Shown here piece by piece: positions 8,761 through 19,007 of a stretch of DNA of 64,000 nucleotides. Below the pieces are notes generated by a model. The model had not been told where the DNA came from. It made no database searches and worked only from the letters and a program-made list of their open reading frames with translations. The position numbers and the translations under genes are program-made. The first letter of the stretch is position 1. Each line of letters begins with the position of its first letter. Source of the DNA: Trichomonas vaginalis G3 (Eukaryota; Parabasalia; Trichomonadida; Trichomonadidae); assembly GCF_026262505.1 (NCBI RefSeq), contig NC_067204.1, forward strand, positions 21,235,300-21,299,299, in the 5' to 3' direction.

Positions 8761-10083
8761 ATGTTGAGTGAAGAAGAGTTTACTGTATTTCAAAACCAAC
8801 TTGTTGAGCTTGGCCAGGAAAACTTCAAACTTAAGGAACAATTAGATAATCTGCAGGCAGCTAATGCAGAATTACCAAAATTAAAACAACAAATTGAGCA
8901 ATGTGAAAAACAAAGAGACGAAATGAGGATGAGGCACACACAATCAGTAGATGTCCTTAAAGAAGAACTTGGCAAACTTCAGCAACAAGCTGCAGAAGTG
9001 GCTGCAACTAACTCAAAACGTGTTTCTGATCGAATTACCGAGGTTAACCAGCAAATTACTGAAGTTCAAAAGCAAACTAAAGATAAGGAAGGCCAACTAG
9101 AGCAGCTCAAGCAGCAATTAAAGACACACGAACTCAGAATTCAGCAAAAATCATCAAAACTTGAAACTCTTAAAGCTAGAGCTCAGAAATACATTCCAGT
9201 TATGAAATTCCTCGAGAACTCAAGAGCGATGCCAATGTACATTGAAGATTTAAACAGCAAAATTTATTCCATGAGAAAAGCCAAAGAAGCCGATGAAAAA
9301 GCTCTTGCCGAGTTAGATCAAAAGGTTACAGATCTCCATCGTGAAAATGACGACCTTGGTAAGAAGATAAAGGACAGAGCCCAAGATATCGCAGATTCAG
9401 AAAAGAAACTCAAACTTACACAAGAAAAAATATCAGCAGCTAACAGCGAAATCGAATCTACAAAGAAAGCTATTGCCGAAGCTGAAATGAAGCTTACAGC
9501 TGCTAAAGAAGCTCAAATCAAGATAATTGGTCAAAGAAACGAAGAACTTCAGAAGATAAAAGCTGAAAGGGAACAGTTAGAAGCCCAAATCAAAGAACAA
9601 GAGGCCGAAAAAGTAAATCTTCAATCGAAAATTTCCGAATTACACGCTAAAACCGAAGAAGAGCTCTCTAAACATAATGAGAAGATCACAAAACTACGTA
9701 AGAAACTCAACAACATCAAGGAAACCGGTACAGATGACGAAATTCCTCGAGTTGACAAAGAACTTCAAGAGCAAATCAACCGAATTATCGATGAAAAGGC
9801 ATCACTCAAGGATAAGTCCCAGATGCTCCTTCAAGCAATCGAGCTTGTCAAAGAAGAAATTCGAGATAAAGATTTGGAAATACAAACGTTAACTCTTAAA
9901 CAACCGCCTACCGCAAAAATTTTGGCCATGCCAGAATTCCAACAGAAACAACTTTTACTTGAAGAACTCGTTCTCCAGAACAGAGAATTGAAGAATACGT
10001 TCTCTAATATGACAGAAAGGATCGCACAGATGAAAGAAGAGGCTGCTAAGCTTCGAAAGGCAATCCAAGAAAAATCAAAGTAA
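8761..10083 (+). CDS. Long coiled-coil protein
   Basis: 440-residue protein that is almost entirely charged heptad-type coiled coil (LGQENFKLKEQLDNLQAANAEL onward). There is a short break around residues 140-155 (YIPVMKFLENSRAMPMYIEDL) and another near 375-390 (LKQPPTAKILAMPEFQQKQ). The break motifs are the most informative parts but I do not recognise them. Composition suggests a cytoskeletal, flagellar or centrosomal rod; coiled-coil similarity alone cannot separate these. There is no membrane segment. The start is the first ATG after an A-rich run and the gene ends in a lysine-rich tail. Confidence 0.8.
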   Translation: MLSEEEFTVFQNQLVELGQENFKLKEQLDNLQAANAELPKLKQQIEQCEKQRDEMRMRHTQSVDVLKEELGKLQQQAAEVAATNSKRVSDRITEVNQQITEVQKQTKDKEGQLEQLKQQLKTHELRIQQKSSKLETLKARAQKYIPVMKFLENSRAMPMYIEDLNSKIYSMRKAKEADEKALAELDQKVTDLHRENDDLGKKIKDRAQDIADSEKKLKLTQEKISAANSEIESTKKAIAEAEMKLTAAKEAQIKIIGQRNEELQKIKAEREQLEAQIKEQEAEKVNLQSKISELHAKTEEELSKHNEKITKLRKKLNNIKETGTDDEIPRVDKELQEQINRIIDEKASLKDKSQMLLQAIELVKEEIRDKDLEIQTLTLKQPPTAKILAMPEFQQKQLLLEELVLQNRELKNTFSNMTERIAQMKEEAAKLRKAIQEKSK

Positions 10084-10804
10084 TTATTTTTATTTAATTT
10101 ATAAAGCTATCTATTTATTTTTAATTTTCAATAAACTGTTATAATTATATCCTTAATATTTTCATTCTCATAGCTCAAATTTTTTGAAAAAAAGAAATTT
10201 CGATTTGAATTTGGTTGAAATGAGAGAAATTTACATTATCAAACAATTCTACTAGTCCAAAAATCCAAATTCACATTATTGATCAACTCTACTAGTCCAA
10301 AAATCCAAATATTTGGGTGAATGTCTTGATCTTTGCCTTTATGTGAAAAACGTAGACGACAAATATTATTAGGTATGAAGTAGCATATTTACAATATCAA
10401 AACAGAAATCATTTAAATATCTATCAAAAATCTTATAGATATTCTTGTTAGCAGATATTTAAAGTCGGTATTACTAAATAAAGAAAAAATTAATTCCCTC
10501 GTTAATATTATTTTTAGTAATATTGAGTTTGAATCGTTGGTAAAATAAACAGAATTTTAGATTCAACTTTAATATATAGTAAAAATAAGACCATTGAAAC
10601 AGCTTCGGGAGTCGTGTATCGGTTGTAATAGCCCATTTAAGAAAAAAATCTTCAACAAAATAACATATTTTTTTTGCGGAAATATCTTTCATCATAATTC
10701 ATGATGGAGTACATATTAAATTTTCCATCTCTGTCATCTTCAATTACTATAATCTTATGAATTTGTTCAACAATTCAATTGAAATTTTAGAGGCCGTTTA
10801 TTAA
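10084..10804. other. Intergenic region with a 40-bp direct repeat
   Basis: This 721-bp stretch holds a short tandem repeat: TCTACTAGTCCAAAAATCCA starts at 10248 and again at 10288, a period of 40 bp, with a diverged partial copy upstream. Nothing else is recognisable. It includes the promoter of the CAP-D3 gene. Confidence 0.55.
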
Positions 10805-13800
10805 ATGTCGACGAAGGATGCCGAAGAGATTCTCGACATTCTCAGCGAGTTTGGAATTAATACTTTAAGCGAGGATGTTTTCCATGCAATGAAAAGAGGT
10901 GATCTTATAGAATTCACACAATTTATTTCCGAATTACCAAAAATCACTAAAAATAACGTTTCGAGAATCAAGCAACTTACAAAAATTTTAAGAAATTGGT
11001 CAGGTAAACAAAATCAATCTGATCTGTGGGCTTCACTCCGAGAAATAGATGTTCGTCCTGATTGGATTGAGTTAATATCATTTTATTTATTACAAAGTGG
11101 TGAAGATTTTCTTGCAGATGGTGTTCAAATGTATATGATTTTACTTTCAATGGAACCTGCTCTATCAATTTGGAATCCAATCCTCTTCAGACCTTTCCTT
11201 GGTATATTAGCACAAGCATCTCAAATAATTGAAGAGGGAGGTGCATTAACAAGTGAAATCGAGAAGAAGTTACAGCTAACCATCCAAGTATTCCCAATGG
11301 TTTTACAATGTTTCTCAGCATCTTTCGTTAATATGATAGGAGATGATGTATACATGGCTTTATCAGAAGCAACAATTAAACTTGCCTCTGGATATAGACC
11401 AGAATATGAGAAATTCAATAGCCAACTCCAAAATACCGCTTTTAATTTACTTGGATTGATGCTTGAAACTAAAACAGACGTAATTCTTCAATACATTGTC
11501 CCGTGGTCCCTTTTACAATTTGCTACAAGTTCTTCAACTACAACAGCACGCTTAGAAAGACTTCATGATAGAATCATTCAATTATTAATCAAATCTTTCA
11601 AGAAGGATGATCCATACTACATTCTTTTCATTAAGCATCTGATACTTAGAGTTCCAGACCGTGCAAATTTGAAGGTACGTGCAACAATGTTAGTTTTTGA
11701 ACTTATCAAGAATTCTGATTGTGCGAAAGAACTTATTGACTTCGTCATGAAGGTTGCACAGTCAAATAAGGTATCTTCTAGAGTCTTTTCATCACAGTTA
11801 CTTGCAATGTGCGTTGTTCAATTAACTCAATTGTTCCCAGATAGCGATTTGAGAGGCAACGTTCTAGAAGAAATGCTTAATATCCTTAAAAAGCATGTTA
11901 TTGATAGAGCTCCAAGTGTTAGAGCTACCGCATTGTCCGGATTATCAACAATTATTTCTAATTTGAAGGATCATGAAGACAAAGGATTGATATTAGAGAA
12001 TATTGATACTAATAAATTCATGATAAAGATCCTTAAGGCACGATCTGTTGATGAAAAGCTAGTTGTCAGAAGAGCCTCTTTAGAAACAATCAGAGAAATC
12101 ATTTATTCACGAGACACAGCTCCAGATGACTCTTTGATTGATCTCATTGATGAAAGAGTTCGTGATTGGAGTGTTTCTATCCGTGTTTCAGCTGTCAAGA
12201 CTCTTGGCGATTTACTTGATTCTTTTCCAAACATCGAAAGACTTCATCGTTTATGGCTTGATGCAATTCTTCCATTGATTGAAGATCCTGAACAATCTGT
12301 TCAAAAGGAAGCAATTGATGCTATCAGAAATCATTTGATAAAACCAGTTTGCGCAGGATCTCCAGAATTATTCACAAAGATCATGCATAAACAAGACTAC
12401 GAATTCTTAGGAAGAGTTTTCTTATACATGCGCCTTCATTCTATAGATTTAAGTCCTTTATGCAAAGCACTCACAAAATTCGTTGTCAACAGAGAGTATG
12501 ATACAAATAGGCCATACTGGCGCATGCTTGAGTCATTAACACTAATTGTTAAATCATCATTTAACAAAGATTTCTTTAAGAACCTTTGGTACAGAAGAGA
12601 TACACTTCCACCAGAATATTATGGAACTCTTGCACACTTGGAAATTTCATCTGATGAAATCCATACAGATCTGATTACAATCATCAACCAACTTGTCGAA
12701 GAAGGTGGAAGATATTTACTTTCTCACGAAGTCCTAAAGCTCTTTAAGGCTCAAGGTGCTGGTGATGATACAGAATTAATGAATTTCATTTCAATTTGTA
12801 TGAACAAGATTAATGGAGTTGCTGAAGATGAACATGGCGATTTCACAAATATCAAAGCATTTTCGCAAACTGTTTATATTGTTGGCGAACTCATTTCTTG
12901 TCTTAACGATCCAAAGCGTACAAATGATATAGATTTTACTGGTTTGCAATTGTTGATGAGTGAAAAGCTTCCTAATGGAAATCCAATACCAACACTAATA
13001 AGAACAATCACAGTTACAGCTCTTGGTAAACTTTGCCTTGCAAGAAAAGATATCTCAAATGCTTTTGCATCAGCATTTGTTCATCAAATCATGACAGATA
13101 CAGCAAGTGAAGTCAAAGCAAACTGTTTAATTGTTTTATGCGATATGTGCGTTGCTTATTCTGCAATTGTTGAACCGCATGTTCAATCAGTAACAAATGC
13201 TATTTCTGATAGATCACCAGCTGTGAGAAAGCAAGCATTGAATGTTTTAACACGACTTATTGTAGAAGATTTCCTCAAAATGAGTCCACTTTTGTTCTTT
13301 AGATTCTTATACAGCATCACAGATGATAATCAAGATGTTGCTCATTTTGCGAGAATCTGCCTTTTCCATGTTATTGTTCCTAAATTCCCTAACTTACTGA
13401 AGCAATACTTCATTGATACATTGATGTACTTCACTGATTGTGAGATTGCTTCTCTGATCGAAAATCCAGAGATCAAGAAGAGATTTAGATTCAGAGGTGA
13501 TGAAAGGCGTTTGAAAGTTTATAAGTTGTTAGTAACTCCTATGAACGAAGTCGTTCTTTTTGAGTTAGTTAAAGACATCTTCGGAAGGGTTATTGATAGA
13601 TTCATTAAATGTGAGTTTAATCTCAAAGAACACAGCTTACTCTTGTCAGATAGCTTCAATGCTTTGTTGTTGATGGAAGACAAATTGCATTCATCTACAA
13701 AGACAGAAGCAAATACAGATGAAGGATCAGATATGGAGAAAGTCATTGAAGGTGCAAAGAATGCAATTAACTTAATGCACAACACAATGATTAGTACAAC

Positions 13801-14200
13801 GATGCAATCATTGAAGAAGATACATCAATTAGTTAGAGAAAATAACTCTCCTCTACAGAAAATTGTTAAGAAGTTCTACAGAGTTCTTTGTGATAACGAT
13901 AAAGAATTGTTGCAAGATTTAGAGAGATCTGAACCTATCCTTGCCGCAGAAATACGCGAAGAGATGAGAATAGAAGAGTCAGAGAAGGTTGAAGATGAAG
14001 AAGATATAGAAAAGAAAGAGCCAGAGAAGCTTTCTTTGTTCAATTCTCCTCTTCTCAAGAAGATTCACAATACTCCCATTTCTCTTCTTTGCTCTCCTGC
14101 AAAATCCAGTACAGAAGCTCTCCTTGTTACACCAAGGAAACAAAGACTTGTTAGAGAGTTCTCAACTCCTCAACACGGCGATGATGACTTTTCGGATTAA
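10805..14200 (+). CDS. Condensin II subunit CAP-D3
   Basis: 1131-residue HEAT-repeat protein. Residues 300-470 carry HEAT-like helices (SVRATALSGLSTIISNLKDH, SVSIRVSAVKTLGDLLDSF). Residues 730-870 match the Cnd1 domain shared by CAP-D2 and CAP-D3 (TALGKLCLARKDIS, VKANCLIVLCDMCVAYSAIV, VRKQALNVLTRLIVEDFLKMS, LLFFRFLYSITDDNQDVAHFA). The next stretch decides for D3: KKRFRFRGDERRLKVYKLL, then MEKVIEGAKNAINLMHNTMI and QKIVKKFYRVLCDNDKELLQ. These parallel human NCAPD3 (RLFSLKGKSNKEKRMKIYKFL... ELMHYLREVMQDYRDELKD). CAP-D3 binds the kleisin CAP-H2 and SMC2/SMC4 and helps condense mitotic chromosomes. It is shorter than the human protein (about 1500). The acidic tail ends with TPRKQR and TP motifs that could be CDK sites. 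Confidence 0.85.
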   Translation: MSTKDAEEILDILSEFGINTLSEDVFHAMKRGDLIEFTQFISELPKITKNNVSRIKQLTKILRNWSGKQNQSDLWASLREIDVRPDWIELISFYLLQSGEDFLADGVQMYMILLSMEPALSIWNPILFRPFLGILAQASQIIEEGGALTSEIEKKLQLTIQVFPMVLQCFSASFVNMIGDDVYMALSEATIKLASGYRPEYEKFNSQLQNTAFNLLGLMLETKTDVILQYIVPWSLLQFATSSSTTTARLERLHDRIIQLLIKSFKKDDPYYILFIKHLILRVPDRANLKVRATMLVFELIKNSDCAKELIDFVMKVAQSNKVSSRVFSSQLLAMCVVQLTQLFPDSDLRGNVLEEMLNILKKHVIDRAPSVRATALSGLSTIISNLKDHEDKGLILENIDTNKFMIKILKARSVDEKLVVRRASLETIREIIYSRDTAPDDSLIDLIDERVRDWSVSIRVSAVKTLGDLLDSFPNIERLHRLWLDAILPLIEDPEQSVQKEAIDAIRNHLIKPVCAGSPELFTKIMHKQDYEFLGRVFLYMRLHSIDLSPLCKALTKFVVNREYDTNRPYWRMLESLTLIVKSSFNKDFFKNLWYRRDTLPPEYYGTLAHLEISSDEIHTDLITIINQLVEEGGRYLLSHEVLKLFKAQGAGDDTELMNFISICMNKINGVAEDEHGDFTNIKAFSQTVYIVGELISCLNDPKRTNDIDFTGLQLLMSEKLPNGNPIPTLIRTITVTALGKLCLARKDISNAFASAFVHQIMTDTASEVKANCLIVLCDMCVAYSAIVEPHVQSVTNAISDRSPAVRKQALNVLTRLIVEDFLKMSPLLFFRFLYSITDDNQDVAHFARICLFHVIVPKFPNLLKQYFIDTLMYFTDCEIASLIENPEIKKRFRFRGDERRLKVYKLLVTPMNEVVLFELVKDIFGRVIDRFIKCEFNLKEHSLLLSDSFNALLLMEDKLHSSTKTEANTDEGSDMEKVIEGAKNAINLMHNTMISTTMQSLKKIHQLVRENNSPLQKIVKKFYRVLCDNDKELLQDLERSEPILAAEIREEMRIEESEKVEDEEDIEKKEPEKLSLFNSPLLKKIHNTPISLLCSPAKSSTEALLVTPRKQRLVREFSTPQHGDDDFSD

Positions 14201-14711
14201 TTTTTATAATTTTTTTTATTGCATTGTATAAATTTATTATTTTGAAAGCTTCACATCTTTTTACTCAGAATTATTGCCATTACAAGAAATCGGATTTCGT
14301 CAATATTTCGAATTCTTATCCATTCTTCTCGTCAAATAGTGTTGACATTACAGATATCGTAATCAAAGACATAAGCATTGAGTGCACAAATAAATGCATT
14401 TCGTGTCCTTAATAAAATTAAAGGGGGAAAAATCGTATCAACAATTGTTATAATGGATGCCGTAATTCACAATTTTCTTAACAAAACAGCAAACCATCAT
14501 GATATGTTAGTCATTGGCCACATCGTTGGGTCAAATTTTGCTTCATTTGATTATCATATGAGGATTATTAAGGTTTTAAGGAAAAACAAATTAATATTTA
14601 TGATTATTGCCTGAAAGTACATCTAATTAACTGATAGACACAATAATTTTCAGAATCAAAATCTTTGTCTCAAACCGTTCATGACGATTATTTGTGGTCA
14701 AAAGTCTGGAA
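14201..14711. other. Intergenic region
   Basis: This 511-bp stretch lies between the CAP-D3 and WD-repeat genes. Short open frames occur but none has a recognisable motif. TTCATGACG and TGGTCAAAAG just before the next ATG are possible initiator sites. Confidence 0.4.
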
Positions 14712-17096
14712 ATGTCTTACGTTGTGCGCAAAGTCGGAGGAGGCGTATTTAATCCGAAGGCTATGTGCATTTCAAATGATAGCGCGTATCTTTTTGTCGC
14801 TTGTGGATGCCAGATTAACATATACGCACTCCCAGATTTAGCAGAAATTGACACAATCACTACTCATAAATCTCATATTACATCATTGGTATGCGATTCA
14901 GACTACCTCATATCATCTGACGATAGTGGTATGATATTTTGGCACAAATTCACAGGAATGACTGTAATCGAAAAGAAACCAACAGTAGAATTCGATGCTG
15001 GATATCCAATCGAGCGCCTCATACTCCGCAATGGAAAACTCTTCTATATTTTCTTCCATCGCCGTTTGTTTTGGTGCGTAGAATACAATAATGAAGAATC
15101 TATTTTTATGATTGATAACGAAATGCAGAAATCGTTTATTAAGAAACTACATGAAGGCAGTTATCTCCAGGGTAAAAATCCAATCAGATTTACGACTTTG
15201 GATGGTTTTGATATAAATGAACAAGCAAATTCAATTCTTCTTGTCGATAAATGCAAAATACACGTATACAACTTCGAAACTGGCGAAAGGGAAATGTATC
15301 CAAACCCAGTCGCCGTTCATTACGCAAGATTTAGAGGAAATAAGGAAGTTATCGCTTTTCTTGCAAATGGTATGATATTCGTATACGGAAACCGCAAAAT
15401 ACCGATTCGCGATCACTGGCATTACGCTTGTCCAAACGCTTTCGTTTACAATGATACAACAATCATATCTGGTGGCTTTGAAGGCGTTTTGACCTTCTAC
15501 AACCAAAATACACATAGACACGATCACTTACCGCGCTTAGGCATCACTATAGAAGGCCTCGCATTGTCATCAAATGGAAGATTTATCACTGTTATCTTTG
15601 ATAAGAACATGCTTGCAGTAGTTGATGCTTCTGCTGCAAACCATGCTGTTATCTCCGATATTTCGAATGTAATTGGCAACGTTTCGTTCTCAAATGGAAA
15701 ATTAATTTCAATTCGCAAGCCAAACTTAGTACAAATCTTCGATTGCAATACAGGAAAATACATAACACAACAACAGGTTTCGTCCTACAATAGTAATGTC
15801 CCGTTAACAGCCGTAGAACTTTCAAAAGAATATATGATCACAGTTGAAACATCCGGAGGCAAAGCAGACCCCAAACTTACCATTGGCGGACAAGTCTCCA
15901 TGAACCACAAGCGTCCAAGAGCCAATAAACCAGCCCACGACTTTGCATACGAGAAATTACTTCTTCGCGAGCGTTATTCGGCCATGAGACAGATCAAGAA
16001 GATCAAGTACGGTAAGGCAGAGGACATAACTCTGCTAAACGAAGAAAACAAAAACATAGAACGCGAAGGAAACCCATTAATCAAAGATCCAGACGCCGCA
16101 GATACAGTAGACTACAGCGAGATCAAGATCTGGCGCATTGCTGATGACAAATTCGAGTTCGAACAGAGTTTTCGCGCAATTGGAAAAACTGCAAATCCAA
16201 TTTCAATGCATCCAACGCTCCGTTTGTTCACTGTTGTCGTTTCCCATGAACTACAAGTCTGGAAGAGAAGCAGCGACACAGATATGTGGGAAATGTTCAG
16301 ATCATCTCATCTTCCGATTATCCCTTCATCATTAGTATGGTCCAGCGATGGCACAATATTAGTTGCTCAGTATGCCAAGCGCGTAGACTTGATGAACGCG
16401 GAAACTCTTGAGATTATTGCGGAACATTCTGTAGATGCTCTTGTAAACACCGTAAAATTCATTAGCGATTGCGAAATCGCCATCCAGTCAACACTTGGCG
16501 TGGCCATCTACGATCTCAGGACACTTTCCGAGTCGAAGATGATTTTCGCCCAAGCCGCCTGTGCAGATGCCAGCGACGGAGCCTTTGTATTCGTTCTGAA
16601 CAAGCAGCAGCCTGTTGTTGTTCTCTACGACAATGGCCAGATGTTCTCCTGGCAAGTTCCTGCCTTGGCTCCCATCAACAAAGTGGCCATTACAAGGGTC
16701 GGATCGCTCTGCAGAATAACCTGCGTAGATGACGACTACTTCATATGGGGAATCGACGAGTTTGGCCTCGAACAGAAAGAAAAATCAAGGCCATTGATTA
16801 TAACTCCACCAAAACCTCGTAATGAAGCCAAGAAGGCCGTAAAATTGGCAATCGTTGTTGATAAGAAGAAGGAGTTAGAGGAGCTTTATTCAGCTCCTTC
16901 CCATCAAATTATGAGAATTGAAATGTTATGCGACGCTTTCTCAAGGATATTGTTAGAACCAAGGAAGAAACATGAAGCAGCTTCAATACCTGTTAAGATT
17001 GAACAAGAAATTGACGCTGATTCACTCAAAGCAACCGAATACTCGATTTCTGATATCTCTGAAATGAGAGAAGAAATGCGGAAGGCTTTTAACTAA
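14712..17096 (+). CDS. WDR75/UTP17-like WD-repeat protein of the small-subunit processome
   Basis: 794-residue WD-repeat protein starting at the first ATG (MSYVVRKVGGG); the frame is open slightly further upstream but lacks ATG there. Two beta-propellers are apparent, at about 10-390 and 440-680. Diagnostic blocks resemble human WDR75: WHYACPNAFVYNDTTIISGG followed by HLPRLGITIEGLALSSNGRF (human WHHDM...LLSGG...EFLPRLGATIEHISVSPAGD), and a C-terminal helix EELYSAPSHQIMRIEMLCDAFSR (human SELLHTPAHVLPSAAFLCSMF). Length is also close (human 830). UTP17/WDR75 belongs to the t-UTP complex that binds nascent pre-rRNA and supports 18S maturation in the nucleolus. The insertion at 395-460 is charged and rich in Lys and Arg, which would fit RNA binding. 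Confidence 0.75.
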   Translation: MSYVVRKVGGGVFNPKAMCISNDSAYLFVACGCQINIYALPDLAEIDTITTHKSHITSLVCDSDYLISSDDSGMIFWHKFTGMTVIEKKPTVEFDAGYPIERLILRNGKLFYIFFHRRLFWCVEYNNEESIFMIDNEMQKSFIKKLHEGSYLQGKNPIRFTTLDGFDINEQANSILLVDKCKIHVYNFETGEREMYPNPVAVHYARFRGNKEVIAFLANGMIFVYGNRKIPIRDHWHYACPNAFVYNDTTIISGGFEGVLTFYNQNTHRHDHLPRLGITIEGLALSSNGRFITVIFDKNMLAVVDASAANHAVISDISNVIGNVSFSNGKLISIRKPNLVQIFDCNTGKYITQQQVSSYNSNVPLTAVELSKEYMITVETSGGKADPKLTIGGQVSMNHKRPRANKPAHDFAYEKLLLRERYSAMRQIKKIKYGKAEDITLLNEENKNIEREGNPLIKDPDAADTVDYSEIKIWRIADDKFEFEQSFRAIGKTANPISMHPTLRLFTVVVSHELQVWKRSSDTDMWEMFRSSHLPIIPSSLVWSSDGTILVAQYAKRVDLMNAETLEIIAEHSVDALVNTVKFISDCEIAIQSTLGVAIYDLRTLSESKMIFAQAACADASDGAFVFVLNKQQPVVVLYDNGQMFSWQVPALAPINKVAITRVGSLCRITCVDDDYFIWGIDEFGLEQKEKSRPLIITPPKPRNEAKKAVKLAIVVDKKKELEELYSAPSHQIMRIEMLCDAFSRILLEPRKKHEAASIPVKIEQEIDADSLKATEYSISDISEMREEMRKAFN

Positions 17097-17503
17097 CTTT
17101 TATTTATATTTTTTATATATTTTATTTTTTTTGATAAAGATTTATTTTAGATAGAGAATAATAAAATTAAATATGTTACTTTTTCCTAAATATGAAATTC
17201 ATCAATTGTGTATCAATTACTCAAATTCCTCACAATAATTTATATTGGTATTTTTATTCAAAACAATGTTAATCGCTAACAATACTATATTTTCCTATTT
17301 CATATCAGATGATGTAAATATTTACTGTCACAAGTCAAAAGGTCACAAATTGAGATTTCTTCAAAAATTTACCAAAGACGTTTGTCGCATAAATAATGAT
17401 ATAGTAATCTATAGATTATATATTTTCTTAATTGTTTGGTTTTGTCTCCTTTGAGATCTCATTTTGTGGTAAAAATCGATGGAAAAGAGAAAATCGTAAA
17501 CGT
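17097..17503. other. Intergenic region
   Basis: This 407-bp AT-rich stretch begins with a T-rich run after the WDR75-like stop. It ends in the cyclin promoter. I see no gene in it. Confidence 0.45.
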
Positions 17504-17509
17504 TCATTA
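17504..17509 (+). promoter_or_regulatory. Initiator element of the cyclin gene
   Basis: TCATTA lies just upstream of the ATG at 17511 in the context AACGTTCATTAGATG. It fits the T. vaginalis initiator consensus TCA(+1)Py(T/A)(T/A). With A at 17506 as +1, the leader would be five bases, normal for this organism. Confidence 0.6.
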
Positions 17510-17510
17510 G

Positions 17511-18770
17511 ATGAATTTCTCAATTTTCGGAAGCCAATCGCGCGCACTAATGCAGAAAGAAGTATCTAGATTGGGTCCTCCGGATGAGAATGTCGATAAT
17601 GAGAGTTGGAATCAATCAGACGATGATTCTGACAATGATATACCTTGTGCACAACGACCAATAGCAACTCCTACTTCGGGATCACGCAAAATTGGAACGG
17701 TTTCTTGCTTTGATTCTTCTCAAAGTGAAGGCGCATACCACTTCTTCGAGTCAAAAGCAGATAAGATTCCTTTTAACTTCAAAGATTCTCAACAATCAAT
17801 CGTCGAAAAAGAAAACTACTTTAACTTTTCACAACATGGCGCATCGCAACACTCTCAAAGATCACAGTCTTGTTCGCAAATGTCTCCAACTTTTTCAAGG
17901 AGCGACATACCAGATAGTGACGAGTATTACGGATCTCAGATCGGCACATCACCCAATGATTGGGAAGGGTTTCCTGAAGATCACTATCGCTGTGTTCCTA
18001 AATACTTGAAGAACATAATCAGACAGTGGAGAAAGGAAGAGATGCAATTTGATACCAAAACACTCTTTGACAACCAAAAAGAAATTACCGAGCGTACAAG
18101 AGCCATCGTTATTGATTGGCTATTACACCAATGTTCATATTTAAAGGTACCATCGCGTGCTTTGTTCTTGGCATGCAGAATTTTCGATAAAATGATATCA
18201 GTTGAACCGTTTGATACCGATTCTGCTTTCTTGACTGCAATGGTTTGTTTATCTTTGTCAGCCAAGGTAGAAAACACATTATATCCAGGAGCAAACAAAT
18301 ACGTACGAATTCTTAACGATGAAAATATAGAATGCACAGAAAACGACTTTACAGAACGTGAAATTAAAATTCTTTCATTTTTGAATTTTAATATGACGTA
18401 TACAACTCAAATACAGTTCCTCAAACTGTTCATGAACGTTGTCCAAGCCGATTTCAGAACATCCCAATGCGTTATGTTCGTAGCTTCTTGTTCTTTATTG
18501 AGTTCTGAACTTGCAATGGAAAGATCCGAACTTGTGGCACTTTCGGTTCTGGCCATTGCTTTAAATGCATGCGAAGTATCAATGGATGTCCTAAATGAAG
18601 AATTTAATTTGTTTGGCTTCAAAAAGATAGAGAGTATAATAGAGAAGATTTTGGCAACAATTCGCGGAGTTTTGGATGACCGTGAATCATTGATTCAGGC
18701 TCATTTCAACTCAATGAGCTACCAACCAACGAATATCCAATATACAATGCCAAAATTCAAATCAGAGTAA
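17511..18770 (+). CDS. Mitotic (A/B-type) cyclin
   Basis: 419-residue cyclin. Residues 1-155 are Ser/Asn/Gln-rich and presumably disordered. The N-terminal cyclin box runs from about 165 to 290: PKYLKNIIRQWRKEE, then RAIVIDWLLHQCSYLKVPSR (the RxIxxDWL signature of A/B cyclins), LFLACRIFDKMIS, and LTAMVCLSLSAKVEN with the KxE Lys and Glu that contact the kinase. The C-terminal box follows (EREIKILSFLNFNMTY; SCSLLSSELAMERSELVALSV). It should bind and activate a CDK to control mitotic entry. I see no convincing RxxLxxxxN destruction box in the N-terminal region, so degradation may use another signal. It sits downstream of the WDR75-like gene on the same strand with its own initiator. Confidence 0.88.
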   Translation: MNFSIFGSQSRALMQKEVSRLGPPDENVDNESWNQSDDDSDNDIPCAQRPIATPTSGSRKIGTVSCFDSSQSEGAYHFFESKADKIPFNFKDSQQSIVEKENYFNFSQHGASQHSQRSQSCSQMSPTFSRSDIPDSDEYYGSQIGTSPNDWEGFPEDHYRCVPKYLKNIIRQWRKEEMQFDTKTLFDNQKEITERTRAIVIDWLLHQCSYLKVPSRALFLACRIFDKMISVEPFDTDSAFLTAMVCLSLSAKVENTLYPGANKYVRILNDENIECTENDFTEREIKILSFLNFNMTYTTQIQFLKLFMNVVQADFRTSQCVMFVASCSLLSSELAMERSELVALSVLAIALNACEVSMDVLNEEFNLFGFKKIESIIEKILATIRGVLDDRESLIQAHFNSMSYQPTNIQYTMPKFKSE

Positions 18771-18995
18771 TGTTTTATAAAAGATTGTTTTTATTTGTTA
18801 ACAATTAACCATTTGTTTTTGTCTGATCTCCGAGCGATCAATCCAAATTTGTTAAAATTTTCAAATATAAAATTTTATTAGGTACTTTAACGAAGTAATG
18901 CGATATACATGTATAGTAGTTTCCAATAACATCATTTGAATAGCATATCATGAAAATCAATTTTTAAACGTACAGTTTTTAGCAAAATTTAGAAT

Positions 18996-19001
18996 TCATC
19001 A
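18996..19001 (+). promoter_or_regulatory. Possible initiator element
   Basis: TCATCA ten bases before the ATG at 19008 resembles the trichomonad initiator, with A at 18998 as +1, though the sixth position departs little from consensus. The leader would be about ten bases. Confidence 0.4.
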
Positions 19002-19007
19002 CAAGGA

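Noticed and set aside
10474-10695. 73-codon minus-strand open frame before the CAP-D3 gene
   Set aside because: No motif or start context; lies in promoter and spacer DNA.
14224-14614. Two overlapping open frames between the CAP-D3 and WDR75-like genes
   Set aside because: Short and motif-free; no initiator and no resemblance to neighbours.
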